Source: Thermopolyspora sp040678635
GTDB lineage: Bacteria; Actinomycetota; Actinomycetes; Streptosporangiales; Streptosporangiaceae
Direction: 5' to 3'
Assembly (NCBI RefSeq): GCF_040678635.1
Contig: NZ_JBFATZ010000025.1
Location: 1 to 64,000, forward strand
Length of the DNA: 64,000 nt
Part shown: one piece after another, positions 31,193 to 40,280 of the stretch
Numbering within the stretch: the stretch's first letter is position 1
Layout: each line of letters begins with the position of its first letter
Position numbers and translations under genes: made by a program
The notes under the pieces: model-generated
Database searches by the model: none
Told to the model about the DNA's origin: nothing
Seen by the model: the letters and a program-made list of their open reading frames with translations, nothing else

Positions 31193-31906
31193 TTACAGGG
31201 GCCGCAGATTCCTGCTGCGCATGATCTTCAGCAACGGGGTGACGATTCCTGTATCGGCGATCTCACAGTTACTCAGCGCCACCCACTCCAAATCGCCATC
31301 GCTTGTCTCCGTGCCCACTTTGACGACGCGGGTTCCGTCTACCGCCTCGCAACGCACCCGAAGTGCGTATCCGTCGCGATCCACCAAGTACTTCGCGGTC
31401 GCGATCGCCTTCGGGCCCAGCATCCAGTCGACATGGCGAAGCCGGGTACGGAGCGCTGCGTCTTCCTCCGCCCACTCGTCGGCCGAAAGGTTGACGAACT
31501 GGACTTTGAGTGCAGCATGGCCTGGTCTCAGGTTTACCAGCAGGTCCGTGCAGTGACCGTTGATCACGGTGCCCTGGAAGCGCTGTGAGCTCTTCGCGAG
31601 GGAAGTCAGGCCGCGATGGACATAGAGGTGATCGGCACTGTCGGCGCCGACGTGACGACGCTCGCAGTCCGGGGCAAGCCCCATCGGGTCGGGGTGGTGC
31701 GCGAAGTGGCAGACGCGGTCACGGTAGAGCTTGCCCATGAGCTCCCACCCGCAGCCGCCGAGAGGGGTTCCGCAGAAGAAGCGTTTGCCTTTGTAGCGCG
31801 ACAGGTAGAGCGCCGCCTCCCTGTGGTCGGTGGGGAGAGAAAGCGGATCGTCGGAGCTGGGGCTGCCGAGCACTGCGGTCTGGACTCGGCGATTGTCTTG
31901 TGTCAT
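31193..31906 (-). CDS. CoiA-like zinc-ribbon/nuclease-like protein
   Basis: The 237-residue protein resembles the N-terminal part of competence protein CoiA-like proteins. A zinc-ribbon segment FFCGTPLGGCGWELMG with CHFAHHPDP and a further Cys leads into ADHLYVHRGLTSLA and a strand-rich nuclease-like domain (KVQFVNLSADEWAE). The CoiA restriction-endonuclease-like fold is implied but catalytic residues are uncertain. ATG 31906 is preferred; the frame is open to 31999. Its role in an actinomycete is unknown; a DNA-processing or conflict role fits the neighbourhood. Confidence 0.55.
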   Translation of the reverse strand: MTQDNRRVQTAVLGSPSSDDPLSLPTDHREAALYLSRYKGKRFFCGTPLGGCGWELMGKLYRDRVCHFAHHPDPMGLAPDCERRHVGADSADHLYVHRGLTSLAKSSQRFQGTVINGHCTDLLVNLRPGHAALKVQFVNLSADEWAEEDAALRTRLRHVDWMLGPKAIATAKYLVDRDGYALRVRCEAVDGTRVVKVGTETSDGDLEWVALSNCEIADTGIVTPLLKIMRSRNLRPL

Positions 31907-32382
31907 GGCATCTCGCGGATCTCCACGAGGTCGGGCCAAGCGGACTCGGCCGGCGACCACGGCATAGCCGTCCTGGGGTCGGTGGGGCTCAGACGGCAAG
32001 AATCATGATCGGACGGTCCAGGATCTTACGCCTCGATGAGTGTCCGCCCTCCTGCGCACACGATTGCCGATCGCAGTGTCTGTCGACAGATGCCCTGATG
32101 CTGCCGTGGAGGAGTGCGGCGCCGGTCTCCGTCTTGAGCCTGGGGCGAGGCGTGGGAGCGGTTCCACGGCGCGTAAGTTTGCGTGTGTCATCTGCGTGAT
32201 ACGTCGTACGTCATTTGGCGTAGTGGTGCGGATGCGGGTTTGGATCTTGTTGGTGGGGGCGTTTTTTCTGGTCAGAGAGGGCTTTAGGGGGGCTTTCTCA
32301 CAGTCTGGATGAGTGTCTCGTCAGGAGTTTTTCGTTCGGTGTTATTGACAGGTTCCACAACCGCTTTCATTCTGGGGACGCC
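31907..32382. other. Intergenic stretch upstream of the LacI gene
   Basis: No convincing gene is seen. The right end holds the LacI-gene promoter described separately; the remainder shows no clear signal. Confidence 0.35.
32345..32373 (+). promoter_or_regulatory. Promoter/operator of the LacI-ABC operon
   Basis: ttgaca (32345-32350), a 17-base spacer, and cattct (32368-32373). The spacer begins with ggtt-ccac-aacc (32351-32362), a small inverted repeat that a LacI-type repressor could bind for autoregulation. The -10 match is weak. Confidence 0.4.
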
Positions 32383-33414
32383 ATGGAAGACGTAACCGAG
32401 GTTTCCGGGGGCGCGCGGCCTGTGACGATTCACATGGTCGCGGCGTCCGCCGGGGTGTCCGCATCGACGGTGTCTCGCGCGTTGAACTTTCCCGAGCTTG
32501 TGAAGCCGGGGACGCGGGAGCGGGTGCTGGCGTGTGTTGAGAGGCTTGGGTATCAGCCGAATCGGGCCGCTCGGTCGCTTGCGTTGGGGCGGACGGCCTC
32601 GTTGGGGCTGATCGTGCCGGACATTGCGAATCCGTTCTTTGCGCCGTTTGTGAAGGTTGTGCAGTCGCGGGTGCGGGAGGCGAACTATGCGTTGTTTCTC
32701 GCTGACACGGATGAGGATCCGGCCACTGAGGTTGAGCTGGCGTTGGCCATGTCGCAGCAGGTGGATGGGCTGATTCTGTGTTCGCCGCGGATGCCGGGGC
32801 GGAAGTTGCGGACGATCGCGGCCAAGACTCCGGTCGTGGTGGCCAACCGGGTGAGCCGCAGTGTGCCGTCGATCGCGTTGGACTTTGGTCCGGGGATTCG
32901 GCAGGCGGTGGCGCATGTGCATGCGCTCGGGCATCGCAGGTGTGCGTTCCTGTCGGGGCCGAGCGGGTCGTGGTCGAATCAGCAGCGTCTGCGGGCGTTC
33001 AAGGCCACGTGCGAGTCGTACGGGATCGAGCTGGTGGTGCTTGGGCCGTACGAACCGCAGTTCAGCGGCGGGTATCGGGGGGCCGATGAGGCGCTCGCGG
33101 CCGGGGTTACGGCCGTGTTCGCCTTTAATGACCTGTCCGCCCTCGGCGTCATGTCACGGCTGTCGGACCGCAATGTGCGGGTGCCCGACGAGATGAGCGT
33201 CGTCGGGTTCGACGACGTCGAGGTGGCGTCGATGACCTCTCCACCGCTCACCACCGTGGCGATTCCCGTCGACACGGTGGCCAAGGCCTCCGCTGCCCTG
33301 CTGTTGTCGCTGCTGGCCGAGACCACCCCTCAGCGGCCGGCGGCGCAGGAGCTGGCGACGCGCCTCGTGATCCGGAACACCACCGGAGTGCCCAAGGAGG
33401 ACCAACAATCATGA
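32383..33414 (+). CDS. LacI family transcriptional regulator
   Basis: The 343-residue protein begins with a LacI helix-turn-helix and hinge (about residues 14-62, VAASAGVSASTVSRALN). The periplasmic-binding-protein-like effector domain follows (LGLIVPDIANPFFAP near 76, GFDDVEVASMTSPPLTTV near 285). The stop overlaps the start of the substrate-binding protein gene (ATGA), so regulator and importer form one unit. It likely represses the importer until its ligand, probably derived from the transported compound, is present. Confidence 0.9.
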   Translation: MEDVTEVSGGARPVTIHMVAASAGVSASTVSRALNFPELVKPGTRERVLACVERLGYQPNRAARSLALGRTASLGLIVPDIANPFFAPFVKVVQSRVREANYALFLADTDEDPATEVELALAMSQQVDGLILCSPRMPGRKLRTIAAKTPVVVANRVSRSVPSIALDFGPGIRQAVAHVHALGHRRCAFLSGPSGSWSNQQRLRAFKATCESYGIELVVLGPYEPQFSGGYRGADEALAAGVTAVFAFNDLSALGVMSRLSDRNVRVPDEMSVVGFDDVEVASMTSPPLTTVAIPVDTVAKASAALLLSLLAETTPQRPAAQELATRLVIRNTTGVPKEDQQS

Positions 33415-34625
33415 AAACCCCCCGCCTGTCCCTCCTCGCCGGATTTCTCGTGCTCGGGCTGGCCGTCGCGGCCTGCGGCGCCCCCGAGCCCGGTCAGGGA
33501 TTCGTGCCCGAGCCGGCCGCCGCGGACGTGAAGATGCCCAGTGAGCCGGTCACGCTCAACATCGTCGACGTCGCGGGCAACCTGCAGCTCACGCAGCAGA
33601 TCTTCGACAACTACGCGGCGGCGAACAAGGACAAGGTCGCCCGGATCACCTACACCAAGGTGACCTCGCCCGAGCTGGCCGGCAAGGTCAAGGCGCAGCA
33701 GGACGCCGGGCGGCTCGACATCGACCTCGTGCTCACCGGGACCGACGGGTTGTCGGCCGGGCTTGAGCAGAACCTCTGGGTGGACCTTGCTGGGAAATAT
33801 CAGGACAAGTTGCCGCAGGCGAACTACCTGGAGCCCGCCGCCAAGATGGCCGAGCTCGCCCAGGGCAAGGGCGTGGTGATCACCTACTACCCGTCCGGGC
33901 CGCTGATCGAGTACAACCCCAAGACCGTGCCCAACCCGCCCAAGACGGCCGAAGAGCTGCTTGAGTGGGCGAAGAACAACCCGAAGAAGTTCTCCTACGC
34001 CCGACCGGCCAACTCGGGGCCGGGCCGTACCTTCATCATGGGCCTGCCGTACATCCTGAAGGACTCCAACCCGATGGACCCGGTGAACGGCTGGACCAAG
34101 ACGTGGGAGTACCTGAAGGAGCTCGGCAAGTACGTCGAGTACTACCCGACCGGCACCACGCAGACGATGAAGGAGCTGGGCGAGGGCACCCGGGACGTCA
34201 TCGTGTCCACCACCGGGTGGGACATCAACCCGCGCGTGCTCGGCCAGGTGCCCAAGGACTTCAAGGTCGGCACGCTGGAGGGGTTCACCTGGGTGACCGA
34301 CGCGCACTACATGGTCGTGCCGAAGGGCATCTCCGGCGAGAAGCTCGCCGTGGTGCTCGACCTGATGAAGTACTCGCTGCAGCCGCAGCAGCAGGCGATC
34401 ACCTTTGACAAGGGCTACTTCTACCCGGGCCCGGCCGTGCAGGGCGTGACGCTCGACATGGCGCCGGCGGAGAGCCAGCAGGCGATCAAGGACTTCGGGC
34501 GTCCGGAGTACGACCAGCTCATCGAGAGCAACCCGAAGGCCGTCCCGCTCGACGCGAAGGCGCTGGTCGCGGCGTTCGACAAGTGGGACAAGGAGGTCGG
34601 CGGGGACAAGGTGAAGGCATCGTGA
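33411..34625 (+). CDS. ABC transporter substrate-binding lipoprotein
   Basis: The 404-residue lipoprotein has a signal peptide with lipobox LAVAACG (Cys near residue 23). The mature part is a type-1 extracellular solute-binding protein (SBP_bac family) with DLVLTGTDGLSAGLEQ and YNPKTVPNPPKTAEELLEW segments. Combined with a PotA/FbpC-type ATPase and two six-helix permeases it belongs to the polyamine/iron/thiamine/aminoethylphosphonate group of importers. The actual ligand is not clear from sequence. Confidence 0.85.
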   Translation: MKTPRLSLLAGFLVLGLAVAACGAPEPGQGFVPEPAAADVKMPSEPVTLNIVDVAGNLQLTQQIFDNYAAANKDKVARITYTKVTSPELAGKVKAQQDAGRLDIDLVLTGTDGLSAGLEQNLWVDLAGKYQDKLPQANYLEPAAKMAELAQGKGVVITYYPSGPLIEYNPKTVPNPPKTAEELLEWAKNNPKKFSYARPANSGPGRTFIMGLPYILKDSNPMDPVNGWTKTWEYLKELGKYVEYYPTGTTQTMKELGEGTRDVIVSTTGWDINPRVLGQVPKDFKVGTLEGFTWVTDAHYMVVPKGISGEKLAVVLDLMKYSLQPQQQAITFDKGYFYPGPAVQGVTLDMAPAESQQAIKDFGRPEYDQLIESNPKAVPLDAKALVAAFDKWDKEVGGDKVKAS

Positions 34626-34677
34626 GCACCGGCACGTACGTCGGTCCCGTGATCTGGGTGTCCTAGGAGGAGTGGGC

Positions 34678-35796
34678 ATGAGTGACGGGGTCGTCGAATC
34701 GGAGAAGCCGCAGGACGGTTTCGACGCCCTGCGCATGGAGGGCGTGACCCGGCGGTTCGGGAACGCCGTGGCGTTGCGCGAGCTCGACCTCACCATCGCG
34801 GGAGGGGAGTTCATCGCCCTGCTCGGCCCGTCCGGCTGCGGTAAGTCGACGGCCCTGAACTGTCTGGCCGGATTGCTGCCGCTGAGCGGCGGCAGCATCT
34901 GGCTGGACGACAGGCGCATCGACACGCTTCCGCCGGAGCGGCGCGGGTTCGGCATGGTGTTCCAGAACTACGCGTTGTTCCCGCACCTGTCGGTGCGCAA
35001 GAACGTCGGCTTCGGGCTCTCCATCCGGGGGGTCGGCAAGGCCGAGACGCGGCGGCGGGTGGACGAGGCGCTGAAGCTGGTGGAGCTCACCGAGCACGCC
35101 GAGAAGCTGCCCGGCCAGTTGTCGGGCGGTCAACAGCAGCGGGTCGCGATCGCCCGCGCGATCGTGATCCGGCCGCGGCTCGTGCTCATGGACGAGCCGC
35201 TGTCGAACCTCGACGCGAAGCTGCGGCTGCAGATGCGCACCGAGATCCGGCGGCTGCACCAGTCGCTCGGCCTCACGACCGTGTACGTGACCCACGACCA
35301 GGAGGAGGCGCTCGCGCTCGCCGACCGGATCGTGGTGCTGCGCGGCGGCAAGGTCGACCAGGTCGGTACGCCGGAGGAGGTGTACACCGACCCGGTCAAC
35401 ACCTACGTGGCCGGGTTCATGGGATATCGCAACCTGCTGGAGCTGCCGGTGGCCTCCCGCGACGGCGGCAAGGCGGTGCTCGCCGAGCCCGGGTTGCGCC
35501 TGACGGGGGTGATCCGGGAGGCGTTCGTCGGCGGTACGGCCGTCGCCGCGATCCGCCCCGACGATTTCCGGGTCGCGCCCGAGGCAGGAGCCGGCGAGGA
35601 GCGGGACGCGATCCGGATCACCGTGGAGGTGGTGGAGTTCCACGGCCGCGAGGTGGCCGTGGAGGGCGTCACCGAAACCGGACGGGTGATCCACGCCCGG
35701 CTCTCCGAGCGCGTCGCGCCCGGCGACAAGCTGGACGTTTACGCGCCGCCGGAGCGGGTGCTCGTCTTCGGTCCCGGCGGAGAGACGGGGGAATGA
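34678..35796 (+). CDS. ABC transporter ATP-binding protein, PotA/FbpC type
   Basis: In this 372-residue ATPase Walker A GPSGCGKST lies near residue 50, the signature LSGGQQQRVAIARA near 147 and Walker B VLMDEPLSNLDAKLR near 170. A C-terminal TOBE-like regulatory domain (about 245-372) follows. ATG 34678 follows aggaggag; a GTG six bases upstream is also in frame. The stop overlaps the next gene (ATGA). It energises the two downstream permeases. Confidence 0.9.
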   Translation: MSDGVVESEKPQDGFDALRMEGVTRRFGNAVALRELDLTIAGGEFIALLGPSGCGKSTALNCLAGLLPLSGGSIWLDDRRIDTLPPERRGFGMVFQNYALFPHLSVRKNVGFGLSIRGVGKAETRRRVDEALKLVELTEHAEKLPGQLSGGQQQRVAIARAIVIRPRLVLMDEPLSNLDAKLRLQMRTEIRRLHQSLGLTTVYVTHDQEEALALADRIVVLRGGKVDQVGTPEEVYTDPVNTYVAGFMGYRNLLELPVASRDGGKAVLAEPGLRLTGVIREAFVGGTAVAAIRPDDFRVAPEAGAGEERDAIRITVEVVEFHGREVAVEGVTETGRVIHARLSERVAPGDKLDVYAPPERVLVFGPGGETGE

Positions 35797-36746
35797 TGGC
35801 CGAGCCCCGCACGCTGACGAGGAAACCCGCGGGGGACGCCGGTGCCGTGGGCGCGTCCGGGGTCGGCGCGCCCACCACCCTCCGCCACCGGCTCGCCGAG
35901 CGCGGCATCGACCGCCTGCTGCTGTTGTTGCTGCCGGCGCTCGCCACGATCATCGCGTTGTTCCTCTATCCGATGATGTACGGCGTCGGCCTGTCGTTTC
36001 AGCCGCGCAGCGGCGGGATCTTCGCCAACTACGTCAACTTCTTCACCGACCCGTACCAGAGCAGCACGATCTGGAAGACGATGCGGCTGGCGCTGCCCGC
36101 CGCGGTGTTCAACGTGGCGGTGTCGGTGCCGATCGCCTACCGGCTGCGCGGCCGGTTCCGGGGCAAGCGGTTGCTCACCGCGATCCTGGTGCTGCCGGTG
36201 ACGCTCGGCACGGTGCTCGTCGCCGACGGCATCCTGCGGTACTTCGGGCCGCGCGGCTGGTTCAACCGGGTGCTGATGGAGCTCGGGCTCATCGACGAGC
36301 CGCTGCGGCTCATCTACAACTACTGGGGAGTCATGTTCTCCCTGGTGATCACCGGGTTCCCGTTCGCGTTCCTGCTGGTGCTGTCGTACATGTCGGGCAT
36401 CGACCCGACGTTGGAGCGGGCGGCGGCGACGCTCGGCGCGGGCCCGTGGCAGCGGGTGCGCCGCATCACGCTGCCGCTGCTGGCGCCGGGGCTCGCCACC
36501 ACGTTCATCCTGTCGTTCGTGCTGGCGTTCTCGGTGTTTCCGTCGGCGAACCTGGTCGGCGAGCCCGCCGACGAGACCCGGGTGATGGCGATCGCGGCGT
36601 ACCAGGCGGCGTTCGAGAAGTACGACTACACGATGGCGTCCACGATCGCCGTGCTGATGGGCGCGTTCGAACTGATCGTGATCGGGCTGGTGATGCTCTG
36701 GCGCGGGCGGTTCTACGCCGGTCACACGGGAGGGAAGGGGTCATGA
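35793..36746 (+). CDS. ABC transporter permease, first subunit
   Basis: The 317-residue permease has a polar N-terminus, about six hydrophobic helices, and the EAA-loop signature LERAAATLGAGPWQRVRRITLPLL near residues 208-231 that contacts the ATPase (quoted in part: GAGPWQRVRRITLPLL). It is of the PotB/BinPDT type. The start overlaps the ATPase gene stop and its stop overlaps the next permease gene. Confidence 0.9.
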   Translation: MMAEPRTLTRKPAGDAGAVGASGVGAPTTLRHRLAERGIDRLLLLLLPALATIIALFLYPMMYGVGLSFQPRSGGIFANYVNFFTDPYQSSTIWKTMRLALPAAVFNVAVSVPIAYRLRGRFRGKRLLTAILVLPVTLGTVLVADGILRYFGPRGWFNRVLMELGLIDEPLRLIYNYWGVMFSLVITGFPFAFLLVLSYMSGIDPTLERAAATLGAGPWQRVRRITLPLLAPGLATTFILSFVLAFSVFPSANLVGEPADETRVMAIAAYQAAFEKYDYTMASTIAVLMGAFELIVIGLVMLWRGRFYAGHTGGKGS

Positions 36747-37615
36747 GCGTGATGCGGACACAGGCCTCGCCGGGGTTTCTCCGGCGGGCGCTGCGCGGTG
36801 GGCCCTTCGCCTGGATCGTGTGGGGCGGGGTCGCGTTCTTCCTGCTCAACCTCGCCGCGCTGATCTTCTCGGTGGTCGTCAACTCGTTCGCGGTGACCTG
36901 GTTCGAGGGCTGGCTGCCGTCGGGGCTCACCACGGCCTGGTACGGCGACGCCTGGCAGGAGTTCGGCCTCGCCGATGTGCTGCTGGTGACGTTGATCGTC
37001 GCGTTGACCGTGGTGGGGCTGTCGCTGCTGCTCGGCGTGCCCGCGGCGTACGCGCTGGCCCGGCGGGACTTCGTCGGCAAGCGGGCGGTGATGGTGCTGC
37101 TCCTGCTGCCGGTGCTGCTGCCGCCGATCACGTACGGCATCCCGCTGGCGACGGTGATGTACAACGTCGGCCTCGCCGGGTCGCTGGCCGGGGTGATCGC
37201 GGTGAACCTCGTGCCGGCGCTGCCGTTCGTGGTGCTGGTGATGACGCCGTTCATCGAGCAGATCGACACCAATGTGGAGTCGGCGGCGCGGATGTGCGGC
37301 GCGGTCACCCGGCAGGTGTTCACCCGGATTCTGGTGCCGCTGCTGATCCCGGGCATCCTGGCGGCGGCGGTGCTGGTGCTGGTGCGCACGGTGGCGATGT
37401 TCGAGCTGACGTTCCTGGTCGCCGGGCCGGACAGCCAGACGCTGATCGTGGCGCTGTACAGCGCGGCGTTCACGCCGGGCATCCGGGCGGCGCAGGCGAT
37501 CGACGCGATGGCCGTGCTGTACACGCTGCTGTCGTCGGTGCTGCTGGTGCTGGCGCTGTCGTTCGTCAACCCGACGCAGATCGTGGCGCAGGTCAAGGAG
37601 GTCGCGCCGGAGTAG
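36743..37615 (+). CDS. ABC transporter permease, second subunit
   Basis: The 290-residue permease has about six helices and the EAA loop SAARMCGAVTRQVFTRILVP near residues 176-195. It is the PotC-type partner of the preceding permease. ATG 36743 overlaps the stop of the upstream gene. A large hairpin 30 bases after the stop ends the operon. Confidence 0.9.
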   Translation: MSVMRTQASPGFLRRALRGGPFAWIVWGGVAFFLLNLAALIFSVVVNSFAVTWFEGWLPSGLTTAWYGDAWQEFGLADVLLVTLIVALTVVGLSLLLGVPAAYALARRDFVGKRAVMVLLLLPVLLPPITYGIPLATVMYNVGLAGSLAGVIAVNLVPALPFVVLVMTPFIEQIDTNVESAARMCGAVTRQVFTRILVPLLIPGILAAAVLVLVRTVAMFELTFLVAGPDSQTLIVALYSAAFTPGIRAAQAIDAMAVLYTLLSSVLLVLALSFVNPTQIVAQVKEVAPE

Positions 37616-37644
37616 AGCCGGAGTAGGTCGGCGCGGATCGGTCC

Positions 37645-37679
37645 GACCGGTCCGACCGCACAGTGCGGTTGGACCGGTC
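37645..37679. terminator. Strong bidirectional hairpin terminator
   Basis: A 16-bp stem with a single G-T wobble (arms 37645-37660 and 37664-37679) around a 3-base loop. It lies between the convergent permease and methyltransferase genes. Confidence 0.7.
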
Positions 37680-37695
37680 AGTGCGTTCTGACCGG

Positions 37696-38508
37696 TCAGA
37701 CGACGCGGGCGACGCCCCAGGTCACCCACGCCTTGCTCGGCCGCTGGACGAAGAAGGGCGACTCGGGGCGCCACTCGCCGGCGTACACCAGGCCCGGCTC
37801 GACGAGTTCCATGCCGTCGAAGAAGCGCAGCACCTCGGCCCGTTTGCGGGAGGCGTCCTCCTCGCGGCGTAGGATCCTCCGGTAGATGTCGACGATCGGT
37901 TCGGCCAGCTCGGGGCGCTCGTCGAAGACGACGTGGCTGATCGCGATGAAGCTGCCGCGGGCCAGCCCGTCGCGGAGCCTGGCCACGCACTTGAACGGGT
38001 CGTCGGCGTCGGGGATGTACTGCAGGACCCCCCGGATGATCACGCCCACCGGCAGGTCGAGATCGATCAGGCGGCGCAGCGCGGTGTGGGCGAGCATCTC
38101 GCTCGGGTGCAGGATGTCGCCCTCGACGACGGCGACGCGCGGATCCGCCGCGAGGATCGCACGGGCGTGCGTGAGCACGATGGGGTCGTTGTCGACATAG
38201 ACGGTGCGCACGTCGGGCCGCAGTTCCCGCGCGACCTTCTGGGTGTGGTCCTGCGTCGGCCGGGCGGTGGCCACGGTGATGAACTGATCGATGCCCTCAC
38301 CGGCCAGAAAGCGGACGATGCGTTTGTGGCCCGCCTGCTCTTCCTGCGCCATCTCTTTGATCTCCGGGGCGATCGCGAGCAGCGCGTCCGCGGCCTTGCG
38401 GTCGGCGGCGAAGTTGTCCTTGCCCCCGATGAAGTAGTCATGCATGCGGGCAAGACTGGGCGTGCTGGTATCAATGCCTCCGAGGCGCCTGCGCAGCTCC
38501 TCGTTCAT
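37696..38508 (-). CDS. SAM-dependent methyltransferase, Methyltransf_19 family
   Basis: The 270-residue protein has the hallmark opening TPSLARMHDYFIGGKDNFA and DRKAAD of the actinobacterial Methyltransf_19 (DUF574) family, then a Rossmann-fold cofactor region (VYVDNDPIVLTHAR near 115). Members are very numerous in actinomycetes, and their substrates are mostly unknown. ATG 38508 follows gaagggac. It stands alone between two convergent/divergent units. Confidence 0.85.
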   Translation of the reverse strand: MNEELRRRLGGIDTSTPSLARMHDYFIGGKDNFAADRKAADALLAIAPEIKEMAQEEQAGHKRIVRFLAGEGIDQFITVATARPTQDHTQKVARELRPDVRTVYVDNDPIVLTHARAILAADPRVAVVEGDILHPSEMLAHTALRRLIDLDLPVGVIIRGVLQYIPDADDPFKCVARLRDGLARGSFIAISHVVFDERPELAEPIVDIYRRILRREEDASRKRAEVLRFFDGMELVEPGLVYAGEWRPESPFFVQRPSKAWVTWGVARVV

Positions 38509-38679
38509 CCGTTGTCCCTTCCACGTCCCGATCCTTCCGCGTGACCCCACTTCCCGCAGTCGAAACACTACGACTCACAACCCGTTATGGCCACAGGTGG
38601 GACGCGGGTTTCTTGAATCAATCCAGGGAAGTACATGCCGGTAACAACCGATCAATGACGGTACGCGAGAATCGACCGA

Positions 38680-39669
38680 ATGACAGAGGTGGTGGCGGCA
38701 TTCGCCGCTCTGGTGTCGGTCGCGGTGCTCGGGTATGTGATCGGGCTGAGCGGGGTGTTACGCCCGCAGGACGAGGGGGTGCTCTCCCGGCTGGCGTTCT
38801 TCGTCGCCGCGCCGGCGCTGCTGTTCACCACCATCTCCACCGCGGATCTGAGCTCGATCCTGTCCCCCGTGCTCGTTACGGCGGTCGTGGGGGTGCTGGT
38901 CGTCCAGACCGTGTACGTGCTGACGGCGAAGGTGCTGTGGCGGCGTCCCCGGTCCGAGGTGGCGCTCGGCGCGCTCGCCTCGTCGTATGTCAATTCCGGA
39001 AATCTCGGCATTCCGATTAGCGTGTACGTGCTCGGCGACGGCGCGCTGGTCGCCCCCATCCTGCTGCTTCAGTTGCTGGTAATCGTTCCGGCGGCGTTTC
39101 TGGTCCTGGACGCGGGGCCGGAGGGGCAGGGCCCCGGCTCGGCCTGGGGGGTGCTCTGGCGGGCGTTGCGCAATCCGATCACCGTCAGCAGCCTGCTCGG
39201 GCTCGCGGTGGCGCTGACCGGGCTCGACATCCCTGATCCGATCATGGAGCCCATCGGGATCGTGGGGGCCGCCGCGGTGCCCGTGGGTCTTCTGGCGTAC
39301 GGCCTGGGCCTCAGCGGCGGCGGCCGGCGGCGCGGCCGAAGCGACCGAAGCGACCGGGGCGACCGGGGTGAGGCGGGCGGCGAGGCCGCCGATCCGCCCG
39401 AGGCGGCCACCCGGCGTGACATCGTGCTGGCCGTGCTGCTCAAATCGTTCGCCCAGCCGGCGGTGACCCACCTCGCCGGCCTGCTGCTCGGCCTGCAGGG
39501 CACGATGCTGCTGGCCGCCACGTTGTTCGGCGCGCTGCCCACGGCCCAGAACATCTATATCTTCGCCGTGCGCTACCGCTCGGCCATGCGGATGGTCCGG
39601 ACCACCCTCATGGTGACCACCGGACTGTCCATCCCGGTCATGGTCGTGATCAGCGGGCTGCTGCGCTGA
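38680..39669 (+). CDS. AEC family transporter (auxin efflux carrier-like)
   Basis: The 329-residue membrane protein has about ten helices in two halves joined by a basic cytoplasmic loop (GGGRRRGRSDRSDRGD, near 210-230). It also has the NSGNLGIPI motif near residue 105, characteristic of the AEC superfamily, which moves organic acids such as malate or malonate. The loop contains a run of short Arg-Ser-Asp repeats. No operon partner is evident. Confidence 0.8.
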   Translation: MTEVVAAFAALVSVAVLGYVIGLSGVLRPQDEGVLSRLAFFVAAPALLFTTISTADLSSILSPVLVTAVVGVLVVQTVYVLTAKVLWRRPRSEVALGALASSYVNSGNLGIPISVYVLGDGALVAPILLLQLLVIVPAAFLVLDAGPEGQGPGSAWGVLWRALRNPITVSSLLGLAVALTGLDIPDPIMEPIGIVGAAAVPVGLLAYGLGLSGGGRRRGRSDRSDRGDRGEAGGEAADPPEAATRRDIVLAVLLKSFAQPAVTHLAGLLLGLQGTMLLAATLFGALPTAQNIYIFAVRYRSAMRMVRTTLMVTTGLSIPVMVVISGLLR

Positions 39670-39672
39670 GGC

Positions 39673-40173
39673 TCATCCGGCGTTCGTCTCGCCGCCGCCG
39701 CTCACCTCGCCGAGCGGTTGCTTTCCCATCGCCGCGAGGATCTCCCGGGAGATCTCGTTGAGGCGGCGGACCTGGTCGGGGGTGAGGCGGTCGAACAGGA
39801 CGCGGCGTACCTCGGCGACATGGCCGGGGGCCGCCTCGGCGAGGGCGGCGTAGCCCGCGTCGGTGAGGATGGCGAGGGTGGTGCGGCCGTCGGTGGGGTG
39901 CGGGCGGCGGACGACCAGGCCCTGGTCCTCCAGGCGGCGGACCGCGTGGGACAGGCGGCTGGCCGAGGAGTGGGTGGCGCAGGCCAGCTCGGTCATGGTG
40001 AGGGTGCGGTCGGCGGCCTCCGAGAGCATCGCCAGGATCACGTAGTAGGCGTGCGGCATGCCCGCGTCGCGCTGGAGTTGCCGGTCGAGTACGCCGTCGA
40101 GCAGTCGCGTGGCCGCCATGAAGGCGCGCCAGGTCTCCTGCTCGTGGTCGTCCAGCCACCGCGTCTCGGCCAT
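39673..40173 (-). CDS. MarR family transcriptional regulator
   Basis: The 166-residue protein has the MarR winged helix (about residues 42-110, with MTELACATHSSASRLSHAVR and the wing DGRTTLAILTDAG) between dimerisation helices. ATG 40173 is chosen; an in-frame ATG at 40206 lies inside the operator. It is divergent from a glyoxalase-fold gene and an extradiol dioxygenase gene. Two matching TTGA-N4-TCAA sites in the gap suggest it represses them and itself, relieved by an aromatic compound. This last point is inference. Confidence 0.85.
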   Translation of the reverse strand: MAETRWLDDHEQETWRAFMAATRLLDGVLDRQLQRDAGMPHAYYVILAMLSEAADRTLTMTELACATHSSASRLSHAVRRLEDQGLVVRRPHPTDGRTTLAILTDAGYAALAEAAPGHVAEVRRVLFDRLTPDQVRRLNEISREILAAMGKQPLGEVSGGGETNAG

Positions 40174-40193
40174 ACGACGAGCATACGGAAGAA

Positions 40194-40245
40194 CTTGAAT
40201 GCTCAAGCGTGGTCCGGGTAGTGTCGATAAAGTTGAAGACTCAAG
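40194..40245. promoter_or_regulatory. Tandem MarR operator sites
   Basis: Two inverted repeats of the same form lie in the divergent gap: cttga-atgc-tcaag at 40194-40207 and ttga-agac-tcaa at 40233-40244. Their centres are about 38 bases apart. Confidence 0.5.
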
Positions 40246-40280
40246 TAAAGCCCGCGTCGGCCGGGCGGAGCGGAGTGCGG

